From Metabacillus indicus LMG 22858 (GTDB taxonomy: Bacteria; Bacillota; Bacilli; Bacillales; Bacillaceae): a stretch of DNA of 64,000 nucleotides. Below, piece by piece: positions 24,552 to 32,950 of the stretch (positions are counted from its first letter, which is position 1; each line of letters starts with the position of its first letter). Both the position numbers and the translations under genes were made by a program. The DNA is taken from contig NZ_JGVU02000006.1 of assembly GCF_000708755.2 (NCBI RefSeq), positions 434,001-498,000 of the forward strand. The letters run 5' to 3'. The notes below the pieces were generated by a model, which was not told where the DNA came from, made no database searches, and saw only the letters and a list, made by a program, of their open reading frames with translations.

Positions 24552-25431
24552 ATCGTAAAAAGTCCATAAGCGTAGGCTGAATGATTCTCGCACCGACTGA
24601 AAGGGCAGCTCTGTGTAGGCTTTCCTGAGCGGTGAGACTCATGATGACTTTCTCAAGGTCTGCGTCTTCGTTTTCTGAAAGAATACGAGTAGACACAACC
24701 TCCTGCTTCATCACCCGGTCTTCGATCAGCTCAAGACGGTTGTACCGTGCGCCAAGCTCCGCGCGTTCAGCGGTCATGGCGTCCATTTTCCCGTCAAGGT
24801 CTGAAAGCAGTCCGTCCAGGCCGGACGCATCACCTGATGACATTGCTTTTTCAATCGATCCAACTACCGCAAACAAGTCTTCGCTGAATACGTTATCTGA
24901 ATTGATATTCGCTTTTAATGAAACCCCTTTTGACACTTCTACTTCAAACGGAGATTTATCAACGAGAACGGTTACCGTACCGTCATCATTCAGTGTCACT
25001 GGAGCCTTTTTCGTTTCCGTTCCGTTGAAAATGTAATTCCCCGCTACCTTGGTATTGGCTGACCCGACCAGGTCCTCTTTCAGCTGCTTGATTTCAGCGC
25101 CGATCGCTTTAAGGTCCTCCGGGCTGTTTGTGCCGTTGCTTGCCTGCACGACAAGTTCACGGACACGCTGCAGAACCTGTGTGCCCTGCTCTATGCCCGC
25201 TTCTGAGTTCTCCATCCACTGATAGGCTTCGGAAATGTTTCGCTGGTATTGTTCAACTTCCGTCAGGTTTGTGCGGTAGTGCATGCCTTTCATGGCAACG
25301 ACCGGATCATCTGATGGTCGGTTGATCTTTTTGCCCGTGGCCAGCTGATCCTGATATGTCCCCATTTTCTCATAGCTTTTACTTAAGTTGCGGAGAGAAT
25401 TGGCTGCAATCATACTTTGTGTGACGCGCAT
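24550..25431 (-). CDS. flgL: FlgL, hook-filament junction protein 3
   Basis: A 293-residue flagellin relative. N-terminal MRVTQSMIAANSLRNL and INRPSDDPVVAM are conserved, as is the C-terminal coiled D0 segment (LEKVIMSLTAQESLHRAALS). With FlgK it joins hook and filament. The 10-nt gap to flgK indicates one transcript. Confidence 0.96.
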   Translation of the reverse strand: MRVTQSMIAANSLRNLSKSYEKMGTYQDQLATGKKINRPSDDPVVAMKGMHYRTNLTEVEQYQRNISEAYQWMENSEAGIEQGTQVLQRVRELVVQASNGTNSPEDLKAIGAEIKQLKEDLVGSANTKVAGNYIFNGTETKKAPVTLNDDGTVTVLVDKSPFEVEVSKGVSLKANINSDNVFSEDLFAVVGSIEKAMSSGDASGLDGLLSDLDGKMDAMTAERAELGARYNRLELIEDRVMKQEVVSTRILSENEDADLEKVIMSLTAQESLHRAALSVGARIIQPTLMDFLR

Positions 25432-25441
25432 GGTTTTTCAC

Positions 25442-26962
25442 CTACCTTCTTAATCCGTTGATAATGGTGTCAAGCATCTCATCCTGCAGCGAGATCATTT
25501 TCGCCGAAGCATTATAGGCATGCTGAAACTGAATCATATTTGTCATTTCTTCATCGAGTGACACAGCACTAACCGACTGGCGGCGCTGGTCAACAGCCGA
25601 CCGGAGGACATCTGTGTTGCTTGAAAAGCGGTTTGCTTCCTGGGCATCAACAGCCATTCCGCCAATAAGACTTTCGTAGAAGTCCTGGATGGTCGTCGTT
25701 TTTCCGCCAATGAAAAACGTCTGATTTTTCACTTCGGCAAGTGCCAATGCATTTTTTCCGTCTCCGATGTTTCCATTGGAGGAGGCTGCGATGTTGTCGG
25801 TCGAATCGAGAATGTCCTGGTGCAGCTGAATAAGGGCAGCGGCACCTTCAGGAGGATTTGTCAGGCTGCCGAGATCAAAGAATGGTGAGCTGCTTGTTCC
25901 GCCCTCTTCAATTCTTTTAATACTATGGCCTGCTTCTTGAACTTTGTTTACCTCGATTGCAAAGCTGTAGGCAAGCTGGTCAAGCTGCTGAAGCATTTCC
26001 GGGTAAACTCCCTTAGCAGAACCGCCGTCATTGTATCCGTACGAATCAATTAAACTGCGGATCTTGCCCGCGCTGCCGAAATCTCTCACATCTAAAGCCG
26101 TCCCTCCGATCGAGACGGTATCAGCAAGGCCGTTTACAGAAGAATACCCGACGCTTATTTCATTCACTGCTTTCGTTTTGCCGTCTACTAGGGTCCCGAG
26201 TGATTTGCCTCCGGCGTCTACGATTTCAATAGAAACGGATCCTTCTGCAATCGAAAGTGCATTTCCTCCGCTTTTTTCATAGGAAATTTTCACGTTAGCC
26301 ATCCCCGAAAGCTGATCAAGCAGACGATCCCGCTCATCGTACAAATCATTCGCCAGATAGCCGTGCGGCTCAACTTCCGAGATTTGCTTGTTGATGCTGT
26401 TAATCTGCTTTGCAAGTGAATTGATTTCTTTGAGAGAAACCTGGATTTCGCTTTTCAGCTCACCCTGAACTGCTTTTAGAGAAGTAGAAAGATAGTGGAA
26501 CGTTTCCGCTACCGCTTTTCCTCTCTCGCGCACAACCGAACGGGCGCCTGCATTCGTCGGGTTTAGGGCCAGATCCTGCGTCGACTGCCAGAAACGGTCA
26601 AACGTTTTGGAGAGACCGGTCTCAGACGGTTCATTCATGATTTCTTCCATCTTCAGAAGAGCATCGGCGCGGGAATCCCAGTATCCACTTTTGTTGTTTT
26701 CATAGCGGAACTGCGTGTCCAGAAAGCTGTCGCGCACACGTTCAATTGTCCCTGCCTGAACGCCGGTTCCGGTTTGCCCCGGGATATGGGGGCGGTTGAT
26801 GGATGCGTTCGGATAGGGCTCCGTCTGTTCAAAGTTCACACGCTGCCTTGTGTAGCCCGGCGTGTTGGCATTGGCAATATTGTGGCCTGTTGTATTAAGG
26901 GCGCTTTGCTGCGTAAACATTCCTCTTTTGGCAATTTCAAGACCTGAAAAAGTCGAGCGCAT
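25442..26962 (-). CDS. flgK: FlgK, hook-filament junction protein 1
   Basis: A 506-residue protein starting RSTFSGLEIAKRGMFTQQSALNTTGHNIANANTPGYTRQRV-type D0 sequence and ending MTNMIQFQHAYNASAKMISLQDEMLDTIINGL. Length matches the family. Lies between flgN (its export chaperone) and flgL. Confidence 0.97.
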   Translation of the reverse strand: MRSTFSGLEIAKRGMFTQQSALNTTGHNIANANTPGYTRQRVNFEQTEPYPNASINRPHIPGQTGTGVQAGTIERVRDSFLDTQFRYENNKSGYWDSRADALLKMEEIMNEPSETGLSKTFDRFWQSTQDLALNPTNAGARSVVRERGKAVAETFHYLSTSLKAVQGELKSEIQVSLKEINSLAKQINSINKQISEVEPHGYLANDLYDERDRLLDQLSGMANVKISYEKSGGNALSIAEGSVSIEIVDAGGKSLGTLVDGKTKAVNEISVGYSSVNGLADTVSIGGTALDVRDFGSAGKIRSLIDSYGYNDGGSAKGVYPEMLQQLDQLAYSFAIEVNKVQEAGHSIKRIEEGGTSSSPFFDLGSLTNPPEGAAALIQLHQDILDSTDNIAASSNGNIGDGKNALALAEVKNQTFFIGGKTTTIQDFYESLIGGMAVDAQEANRFSSNTDVLRSAVDQRRQSVSAVSLDEEMTNMIQFQHAYNASAKMISLQDEMLDTIINGLRR

Positions 26963-26980
26963 GGTTCATTCCTCCGAGCT

Positions 26981-27463
26981 TTATGCTTTTGAATCAAATA
27001 ACGATTTTCGTTTCGGCTGAGCTGCTGCAGATAAGCCCGGAGGCTTGTAGGCCGGGGACTCTTCCTTAGGCATGAGCATATCAAGAGACAGGGAGACAAA
27101 CTGAAGGGCCTGAACGGTCAGCTGCTGGTTCAGCTTGTTTGCCTGTTTCAGCTTGTCCATGACATCTGTCAGGTCGGATAAAAGCTGCTCAAACTGGACC
27201 TTGTCTTCTCCCTTTGCTTTTTCGATGCATGCCCACAGTGTCAGATCATGATCTCTGCCAAGATAGGCTGAGGTGAGCGGGATCCGCTCTTTCTCTGCAA
27301 GCTTAATAGCGCTTACGCAGATGTGTTCCTGCTTCAGGGTTTGCTGAAGCACAGCCAGATCTTCTTTTTTCAGGGCTTCTGTTTTGGCTTCGGCTAGCTT
27401 CAGAAGCTGCTGATTAAGCCTGAGAAGCTTCTCGAGTTTAAAAATTAACGGCTGTGCTGACAC
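26981..27463 (-). CDS. flgN: FlgN-family flagellar export chaperone
   Basis: A 160-residue, largely helical protein (LIFKLEKLLRLNQQLLKLAEAKTEALKKEDL) fitting FlgN/YvyG, the chaperone for FlgK and FlgL. The C-terminus (AYKPPGLSAAA) is disordered-looking. Position immediately before flgK supports it. Confidence 0.9.
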   Translation of the reverse strand: MSAQPLIFKLEKLLRLNQQLLKLAEAKTEALKKEDLAVLQQTLKQEHICVSAIKLAEKERIPLTSAYLGRDHDLTLWACIEKAKGEDKVQFEQLLSDLTDVMDKLKQANKLNQQLTVQALQFVSLSLDMLMPKEESPAYKPPGLSAAAQPKRKSLFDSKA

Positions 27464-27480
27464 GGCAAATCCCCCTGGTT

Positions 27481-27738
27481 CTATTTCTTATAGTGATTAA
27501 AAAGGCTTTCGGCCACAGCTTTTGGATCAGGCTGGTAAGTGCCGCTTTCAATTTGTTTTTTCAGAGCTGCCACTTTTTCCTGTCTTGCGGCATCGATGCT
27601 GTTCTGCTGCTGAAGTTCTTTCGCTTTGGATGAGATCTCTACCTTATCCTGTTTCTGTGCAGCCTGCGGAAGCTGCTGTTTTTCCGCACTTCTTTGGTAG
27701 GGATTGATTGAAGCTGAATTCAGATGATTGATTTTCAT
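27481..27738 (-). CDS. flgM: FlgM, anti-sigma-D factor
   Basis: An 85-residue protein with KINHLNSASINPYQRS at the N-terminus and the SigD-binding C-terminal helices (IDAARQEKVAALKKQIESGTY, then VAESLFNHY). FlgM holds SigD inactive until the hook-basal body is complete. A SigD promoter just upstream gives negative feedback, as in B. subtilis. Confidence 0.95.
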   Translation of the reverse strand: MKINHLNSASINPYQRSAEKQQLPQAAQKQDKVEISSKAKELQQQNSIDAARQEKVAALKKQIESGTYQPDPKAVAESLFNHYKK

Positions 27739-27771
27739 CTCTTATCCTCCTCCATTCCTTTGATGATATCT

Positions 27772-27797
27772 TTATCGGCCCTTTTTGCCGGGCATTA
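27772..27797 (-). promoter_or_regulatory. SigD promoter of flgM
   Basis: Minus strand TAAT (27794-27797), 14-bp spacer, GCCGATAA (27772-27779), close to consensus. Confidence 0.78.
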
Positions 27798-27803
27798 ACA
27801 GTC

Positions 27804-28217
27804 TTACTTGTTTTTGGGCTGAAAGGTATAGAAAGTCGCTTTCTCTTCTGTGACTTTCTGACGGCGTTCTTCCTCCCGCTCTAAGTCAAACAGCTGAGTT
27901 TTCAAGTCTTTTGAACATGTGAGGCACAGCTTGTTCTCCCTGATCAGCGTTCCGCATTTCTGGCACGGGTAGCCAAGATTCGGGAAATTGGCGAGCTGGA
28001 TCTTTCCCTGTCTGATAAATTTCAGAATCAGGTCTTCAGAAACTCCTGTCTCCTCTGCCGTTGTGACCAGTGTAGCTGTCCGGTTCCTGCTTTGTTTTAA
28101 AAAGCTGTAAACCGCTTCGTAATGACGCTCTTCTTTTTTATGGCACGTATCGCATACTGTTTTAAACGGTGTTCTGACAAATAATGAGTAGCATTCCGGA
28201 CAATTTGATAGTTCCAC
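27804..28217 (-). CDS. yvyF: YvyF, zinc-ribbon flagellar operon protein
   Basis: A 137-residue cytoplasmic protein with two CxxC pairs at the N-terminus (CPEC, CDTC) and two more in the middle (CQKC, CLTC), likely two zinc sites flanking a helical MerR-like segment (VTTAEETGVSEDLILKFIRQGKI). B. subtilis YvyF lies at the same place and is listed as a flagellar gene product; its mechanism is not established. Confidence 0.88.
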   Translation of the reverse strand: MELSNCPECYSLFVRTPFKTVCDTCHKKEERHYEAVYSFLKQSRNRTATLVTTAEETGVSEDLILKFIRQGKIQLANFPNLGYPCQKCGTLIRENKLCLTCSKDLKTQLFDLEREEERRQKVTEEKATFYTFQPKNK

Positions 28218-28275
28218 AATAATTCTCCTATCATTGTACTATATATCATTAATATCGGTTCGTTTTTGAAAACGT

Positions 28276-28965
28276 TTAGCCTCTGACGAGAGTTAAGGAG
28301 GAGACCTTTTTTGCACCGTTTTGAATCAGCACGTTTGCTGCATGCCTGATTGTCGTGCCTGTTGTGTAGATATCATCAATTAAAAGGATGTGTTTTGAGT
28401 GAATGTCTGAAGGGTTTTCGATAAAAAAGACATTTTCACTTTGGAGGCGTTCTTCGCGGGTTTTTTTGGATTGTTTTTCAAGATGTTTGCGGTTTAAGGG
28501 TGAAAGGACGGGGCGTCCGAGAAGTTCAGCGAGGAGGAGTGCCTGATTAAATCCGCGTTCATAAAGTCTTTGGCTGCTGAGAGGGACCGGAACGATGAGG
28601 CCGGCCTCTTTAAAGTTCTGAAGGAAAGCTTGGCGGAAGGAGTCTTGAAAGACGCGAACTAATGCTGCGTCACCCCTGTATTTGTACCTGGCGATGACAT
28701 CTTTCATCCAGTCATTGTAGTGGTAAACCGAGCGGTTACTTGTGAGGACGGGGCCGAGTTCAGGGTCTGACTGCCACCTTTCACAGTCATAACAGGTTTG
28801 TTCATCTGCCTGAGGCCGGCCGCAGGTTCGACAGACCGGTCCTTCGATCAGAGTGAATTTATCAAAGCATTCTGAGCAGCATGCTTCTTCCTTTTCCAAG
28901 AAAAAAACGCTTCTCCACGTAACCGTTTGTGCAAGCTCTGCTGCGCAAATCAGACAAAGGCTCAT
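28276..28965 (-). CDS. comFC: ComFC, competence phosphoribosyltransferase-like protein
   Basis: A 229-residue protein with an N-terminal zinc ribbon (CSECFDKF, CRTCGRP, CYDC) and a C-terminal PRTase fold whose PRPP loop is LLIDDIYTTGTTI; VPVPLSSQRLYERGFNQA is the ComF signature. Needed for transformation in B. subtilis, working with ComFA. It overlaps comFB by 4 nt. Confidence 0.94.
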   Translation of the reverse strand: MSLCLICAAELAQTVTWRSVFFLEKEEACCSECFDKFTLIEGPVCRTCGRPQADEQTCYDCERWQSDPELGPVLTSNRSVYHYNDWMKDVIARYKYRGDAALVRVFQDSFRQAFLQNFKEAGLIVPVPLSSQRLYERGFNQALLLAELLGRPVLSPLNRKHLEKQSKKTREERLQSENVFFIENPSDIHSKHILLIDDIYTTGTTIRHAANVLIQNGAKKVSSLTLVRG

Positions 28966-29237
28966 TCTTCGCCTCTGCGGCAGCGCGGCATGTCAGATAC
29001 CATTTTCGCCGACTCCGCGAGCTTGACGATCAGCGTCGTCATCTGCTGCTTGTCTATGAATTCCGCTTTGACGTAGGCGATTTTGCCGGCGTCTGTCACA
29101 TATCTCGGCTGGACTCTGTTCAACACAAGCGCGAGCACGTCATTCAGGCATTCATCGCACGTGCAGCTCATCTGAAGAGCCTGCTTATATTCAAATAACA
29201 GGTCTGACATAATTTGTTCCATTGCATTAACAGCCAA
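28962..29237 (-). CDS. comFB: ComFB, late competence protein
   Basis: A 91-residue ComFB-family protein with cysteines C24TCDEC (zinc site) and the LNDVLALVLNRVQPRYVT core. Middle gene of comFA-comFB-comFC. Related proteins in other phyla bind cyclic dinucleotides; the role in Bacillus is unclear, and comFB is dispensable for transformation in B. subtilis. Confidence 0.9.
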   Translation of the reverse strand: MAVNAMEQIMSDLLFEYKQALQMSCTCDECLNDVLALVLNRVQPRYVTDAGKIAYVKAEFIDKQQMTTLIVKLAESAKMVSDMPRCRRGEE

Positions 29238-29317
29238 CTTCCTGTCCCCTTTCCTGCTGCTACTAACCGATTATGCCACAACGTAAAAATGTTGGATATA
29301 TTTAACATGCTAAACAG

Positions 29318-30772
29318 TCAGAAAGTCACTTTCGAAGCTTCCGAATTCATCATCTCGATATGCTTTTTGGCACGAATCATGGCTTCTGTTTTCCCATAAT
29401 GAAAAAAACGGACATCTCCATCAGGGTGTGCAGCGCTTCTGCCGACACGTCCTGCAATCTGGACAAGGGCACTTTCAGTAAAAATACCTGCTTCTGCCCC
29501 GAGCACCGCCGCATCCGAATTAGGAATGGTGACTCCCCTCTCTAAAATGGTCGTTGTCACAATGATTGGAATGGCGCCGTCTCTGAATTTCTGCACTTTT
29601 TCTTTTCGGTCCGGATCTTCTGCATGGACGCCTTCTATCGCTGTATGCTGTTCTTTCAGAATTCTCACAGCGTCCTTTAGAACAGGAATAGAGGGGACAA
29701 ATAAAAACGCCTGTCTGTTTATGGCAAGACGGGCATTGACCCATTGCTGAAGCGGTTCAGGCAGTCTTTTTTTCTGAAGCGCCCGTTTATAATGCCCGCA
29801 CCAGGTGAAGGAAGGAACAGGAAGCGGATGGCCGTGGTACCTTTGCGGAATTTTCACATGAAGGGTGATGGCTTCTCTAATTTTTTCTGAAGGGGTGGCG
29901 GTCAAGTAAATAAGGGAACTGTCAGGCTTTCTCGCTCTTGCTGCAGCAAACTGGAGTTTTTGGTCTGCTGAAAATGGAAAGGCGTCCACTTCGTCAATGA
30001 TCAGAACATCAAATGCCGCGGTGAAGCGCATGAGCTGATGGGTCGTTGCGATCACGAGATCCGCTTCCTGGAAGCGTTCTTCACTTCCTCCGAACAGGGA
30101 GGCAATCTTCACTTTTGGAAAGGCAGCACGCAGTCTCGGAGTCAGCTCGAGGATGACATCCGTTCTCGGGGCAGCAAGGCAAACTTGTTTATTTTCTGAT
30201 AAAGCTGCCTCTATTCCGTGAAAAAGCATCTCGGTTTTACCCGCTCCGCATACGGCCCAGAGCAGTAAATCCTGCTGATTTCTTACCGCATAAACCATTT
30301 GGTCTGATCCTTTTTGCTGAGCACTTGAAAGCCTGCCGTCCCACTTCAGGCCTGCAGATTCAGACTCGTTCTTTGGCCGGCACGGGCCTGTCCATTTGAT
30401 GAGGGGCGTACATTCGCTTACTTTTCCCATTTGAATGCAGGCCCTGCAATAGGAGCAGCTTTCACCGCATCTCGCGCATGAAAAGGAATGAATCAGCCGG
30501 GGATCTTTATTTCCGCAGCGGTAGCAAACTCCGTCTTTGACACCATATTCATAGCTGACATAGCCATTTTCAGCATGCGATTGGATTAGGGCAATGGGGA
30601 AAGGAAGCTCATCAGGGAGCAGCAATCTGCCTTGAAGGTATGTTTGGAGGTCTTTGGAGTATAAAAATGATGGATTGGTTCGGCTAACACGGAGGCTGTG
30701 TTTGGCGACCTGAAGTCCTTCACTCACAATCTCTGTGGGTTTCAGCAATCCATTTACGACCGAAAACCTCAC
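29318..30772 (-). CDS. comFA: ComFA, DNA-uptake helicase
   Basis: A 484-residue DEAD-like ATPase for inward transport of single-stranded DNA. A zinc finger (CYRCGNK...CARCGESCSYCRAC, about 82-115) precedes Walker A CGAGKTE, DEVD box IIDEVDAF and motif VI (AGRVGRSA). All ATPase motifs appear intact. It overlaps the upstream 61-codon gene by 4 nt. Confidence 0.95.
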   Translation of the reverse strand: MRFSVVNGLLKPTEIVSEGLQVAKHSLRVSRTNPSFLYSKDLQTYLQGRLLLPDELPFPIALIQSHAENGYVSYEYGVKDGVCYRCGNKDPRLIHSFSCARCGESCSYCRACIQMGKVSECTPLIKWTGPCRPKNESESAGLKWDGRLSSAQQKGSDQMVYAVRNQQDLLLWAVCGAGKTEMLFHGIEAALSENKQVCLAAPRTDVILELTPRLRAAFPKVKIASLFGGSEERFQEADLVIATTHQLMRFTAAFDVLIIDEVDAFPFSADQKLQFAAARARKPDSSLIYLTATPSEKIREAITLHVKIPQRYHGHPLPVPSFTWCGHYKRALQKKRLPEPLQQWVNARLAINRQAFLFVPSIPVLKDAVRILKEQHTAIEGVHAEDPDRKEKVQKFRDGAIPIIVTTTILERGVTIPNSDAAVLGAEAGIFTESALVQIAGRVGRSAAHPDGDVRFFHYGKTEAMIRAKKHIEMMNSEASKVTF

Positions 30773-30954
30773 TCCTGATCGAACTTCGTTTTTTCAATTT
30801 TTCTGAAGCGCTTTTCTACACTGATTGGTGTCCTGTTCAGCTGCTGGGCAATATCACGGAATTTAACGTTCTGTTTTCTCAGGTCAACCAGCTTGCGGTC
30901 TTCCAGAGTTGTCCAGTGACGATATGACCGTTTTTGAATGTCAATTTCCTGCAT
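30769..30954 (-). CDS. Small Myb/SANT-like DNA-binding protein at the head of the comF operon
   Basis: A 61-residue basic protein. HWTTLEDRKLVDLRKQNVKFRDIAQQLNRTPISVEKRF is a clear Myb/HTH-like helix triplet with spaced aromatic and hydrophobic residues. AGAGGAG precedes the ATG, and the 4-nt overlap with comFA means co-translation. No counterpart in the B. subtilis comF operon is known to me. A regulatory role is plausible from the fold only. Confidence 0.72.
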   Translation of the reverse strand: MQEIDIQKRSYRHWTTLEDRKLVDLRKQNVKFRDIAQQLNRTPISVEKRFRKIEKTKFDQE

Positions 30955-31114
30955 ATTATCTCTCCTCTAAATGGATATTGAAGTATACATATCCAAGTAT
31001 GGGAATAAATGCAGGTATTGTCTAGTCCTGTCATAAAAAAAGTATTAAAAAAACTGAAATTTTCGGTGGGAATTTCGTCTTTTTTTCGTTGTATTTCGTT
31101 TACCGAAGTAAAAG

Positions 31115-31164
31115 AAAGGGGTCAGTCCCTCACCGCTTTAAAGCGGTGAGGGACTGACCCCTTT
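31115..31164. repeat. 50-bp perfect palindrome after degV
   Basis: The left arm (31115-31139, beginning AAAGGGGTCAGTCCC) is the exact reverse complement of the right arm (31140-31164), with no loop. It starts 5 bp after the degV stop and has T-rich outer flanks, so it may terminate transcription. The unit GGGGTCAGTCCC resembles palindromic interspersed repeats common in Bacillus genomes. Confidence 0.85.
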
Positions 31165-31168
31165 TCCA

Positions 31169-32011
31169 TTATCTCGTGTACCAGCCAAGGCCCATAGCCC
31201 CTTCACCCAAATGGGTGCCGATGACGGGTCCGAAATAGCTGATCGAATATTCGACGTGTGGATATTTCGCTTGGAGTTCCGCTTTCATGCTCTCTGCCTC
31301 ATCAGGACGGTTGGCATGAATGATGACAGCGCGCATCGGTTTGCCTTTGTTTGCTTCTTCGTCAAACAGGTCATAGATGCGGTTGAGCGCTTTTTTGCGT
31401 GTGCGGATTTTTTCAAATGGCACGATGAGTTTGTCTACAAAGTGCAGGATAGGTTTGACTTGCAGCAGGCTTCCAATCAAAGCCTGTGCACCGCTCAAAC
31501 GTCCTCCCCGCTGCAGGTGGGAAAGATCATCCACCATAAAATAGGCGCTGATTGACTGCTTCACTTCGTTTAAGCGTTCCATAATTTCCTCAGGCGTTTT
31601 GCCCAGAGCTGCCATTTCTGCCGCTTCAATCGCGTAAAAGCCCTGCACCATGCAGCTGACTTCTGAATCAAACGCAAAGACTTTAATGCTTTCCGCCATT
31701 TGTCCAGCAGTGACGGCTCCATTATAGGTTCCGCTGATGCCGCTTGATAAGTGGACGCTGATGACAGCGTCATATTCTTTTGAAAGCTCCTGAAACAGCT
31801 CGACAAATTTCCCGACGGGCGGCTGTGAAGTTGTCGGAAGCTCACCTTTGCTTTTGACTTCCTCGTAAAATTCGGCAGCCGTAATTTCGACTTCCTCCTG
31901 ATACACTTCCCCGCCAAAAATAACGCTGAGCGGGATCATATGGATGTTCAGCCGCTCGCGGGTTTCTTTCGGTATATAAGCTGTACTGTCCGTAACAATT
32001 GCCGTTTTCAT
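31169..32011 (-). CDS. degV: DegV-family fatty-acid-binding protein
   Basis: A 280-residue protein. The start at 32011 follows AAGGAAGG by 8 nt and begins KTAIVTDSTAYIP as in the family; the open frame further upstream lacks signals. TTSQPPVGKF and VISVHLSSGISGTYN line the lipid-head pocket. DegV/FakB proteins present fatty acids to FakA kinase for phospholipid synthesis. Despite the neighbourhood it has no proven link to DegSU signalling. Confidence 0.93.
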   Translation of the reverse strand: MKTAIVTDSTAYIPKETRERLNIHMIPLSVIFGGEVYQEEVEITAAEFYEEVKSKGELPTTSQPPVGKFVELFQELSKEYDAVISVHLSSGISGTYNGAVTAGQMAESIKVFAFDSEVSCMVQGFYAIEAAEMAALGKTPEEIMERLNEVKQSISAYFMVDDLSHLQRGGRLSGAQALIGSLLQVKPILHFVDKLIVPFEKIRTRKKALNRIYDLFDEEANKGKPMRAVIIHANRPDEAESMKAELQAKYPHVEYSISYFGPVIGTHLGEGAMGLGWYTR

Positions 32012-32112
32012 AAAATGTACCTTCCTTGTCATCGACTTCTCAACTTGTTCTTTCATTCTATAAGATAATGCTATAAATTTCATTACTTTTGTATGTAAAT
32101 AATTGGTGAACA

Positions 32113-32148
32113 GCAAAAACCCCTGTTACCTATCATAACAGGGATTTG
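32113..32148 (-). terminator. Intrinsic terminator in the degU-degV gap
   Basis: Stem CCCTGTTA / TAACAGGG followed by GTTTTTGC on the minus strand. Second of two hairpins after degU. Confidence 0.65.
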
Positions 32149-32171
32149 CTATATAGAAAAACTTCAAAACG

Positions 32172-32194
32172 AAAAAAACCCGCCGAAGCAGGTT
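32172..32194 (-). terminator. Intrinsic terminator of degS-degU
   Basis: Minus strand ACCTGC / GCGGGT with a TTCG loop followed by TTTTTTTCG at the degU stop. Confidence 0.8.
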
Positions 32195-32878
32195 CTATCG
32201 CACTTCCACCCAGCCGTTTTTGATGGCAACGACTACAGCTTGTGTACGGTCATTAACGTTCATTTTCTGAAGAATGTTGCTTACGTGGTTTTTAACGGTC
32301 TTTTCACTGATGAAAAGAGCTTCGCCAATGCCGCGGTTGCTTTTGCCGTCAGCAAGCATCTGCAGCACTTCACACTCGCGGCGCGTCAGGATATGTAATG
32401 GACGCCGAATTTCCGTTGCGATTGTGGCTGTGCCTCCGCCTGAACCGCTTGTCGCGAGGCGTCTGAATTCATTCACAAGGTTGTGAGTGACTTTAGGGTG
32501 CAGGTAAGAACCGCCGTCAGAAACAACTTTAACTGCTTCAATCAGTGTATCTGCATCCATTTCCTTCAGCAGGTAGCCTCGTGCTCCCGTTTTCAGCGCA
32601 TGAGTGACATAGTTTTCGTCATCATGAATGGAAAGAATAATGACTTTCGTTTCAGGATTTGCTTCTACAAGCTGCTTTGTCGCTTCCACGCCGTTTACTT
32701 TCGGCATGTTGATGTCCATGATGACGACATCAGGCTTGCTGTCCTCAACGATTGAAAGAGCATCCTCTCCGTCATCGCCTTCTGATACAACTTCAAAGCT
32801 TGGTTCAAAATCCAGGATCCGCTTAACGCCTTCCCGGAATAATTGGTGATCGTCTATAATTGCAATTCTTGTCTTCAT
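32195..32878 (-). CDS. degU: DegU, two-component response regulator
   Basis: A 227-residue NarL/FixJ-type regulator. The receiver (1-120) carries the acidic pair D9-D10 and the phosphoacceptor Asp55 in VVIMDINMP; the C-terminal LuxR-type HTH (about 160-220) reads [12 protein letters not shown]...[14 protein letters not shown]. Start at 32878 has GGGAGGC 6 nt upstream. DegU controls exoenzymes, competence (through comK), and, with SwrA, motility; swrA, the flagellar genes and comF are all in this window. Confidence 0.97.
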   Translation of the reverse strand: MKTRIAIIDDHQLFREGVKRILDFEPSFEVVSEGDDGEDALSIVEDSKPDVVIMDINMPKVNGVEATKQLVEANPETKVIILSIHDDENYVTHALKTGARGYLLKEMDADTLIEAVKVVSDGGSYLHPKVTHNLVNEFRRLATSGSGGGTATIATEIRRPLHILTRRECEVLQMLADGKSNRGIGEALFISEKTVKNHVSNILQKMNVNDRTQAVVVAIKNGWVEVR

Positions 32879-32950
32879 GCATACGCCTCCCATTTTTTTA
32901 TTCTAGTCTAAAACAAGGTCATGCCGTCAATATGCCTTTTGTCTCCTTTT

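Noticed and set aside
31031-31066. Possible ComK box upstream of the comF operon (AAAA...TTTT)
   Set aside because: The visible half-site has a 6-nt rather than 5-nt spacer and no convincing partner box; the region is simply AT-rich.
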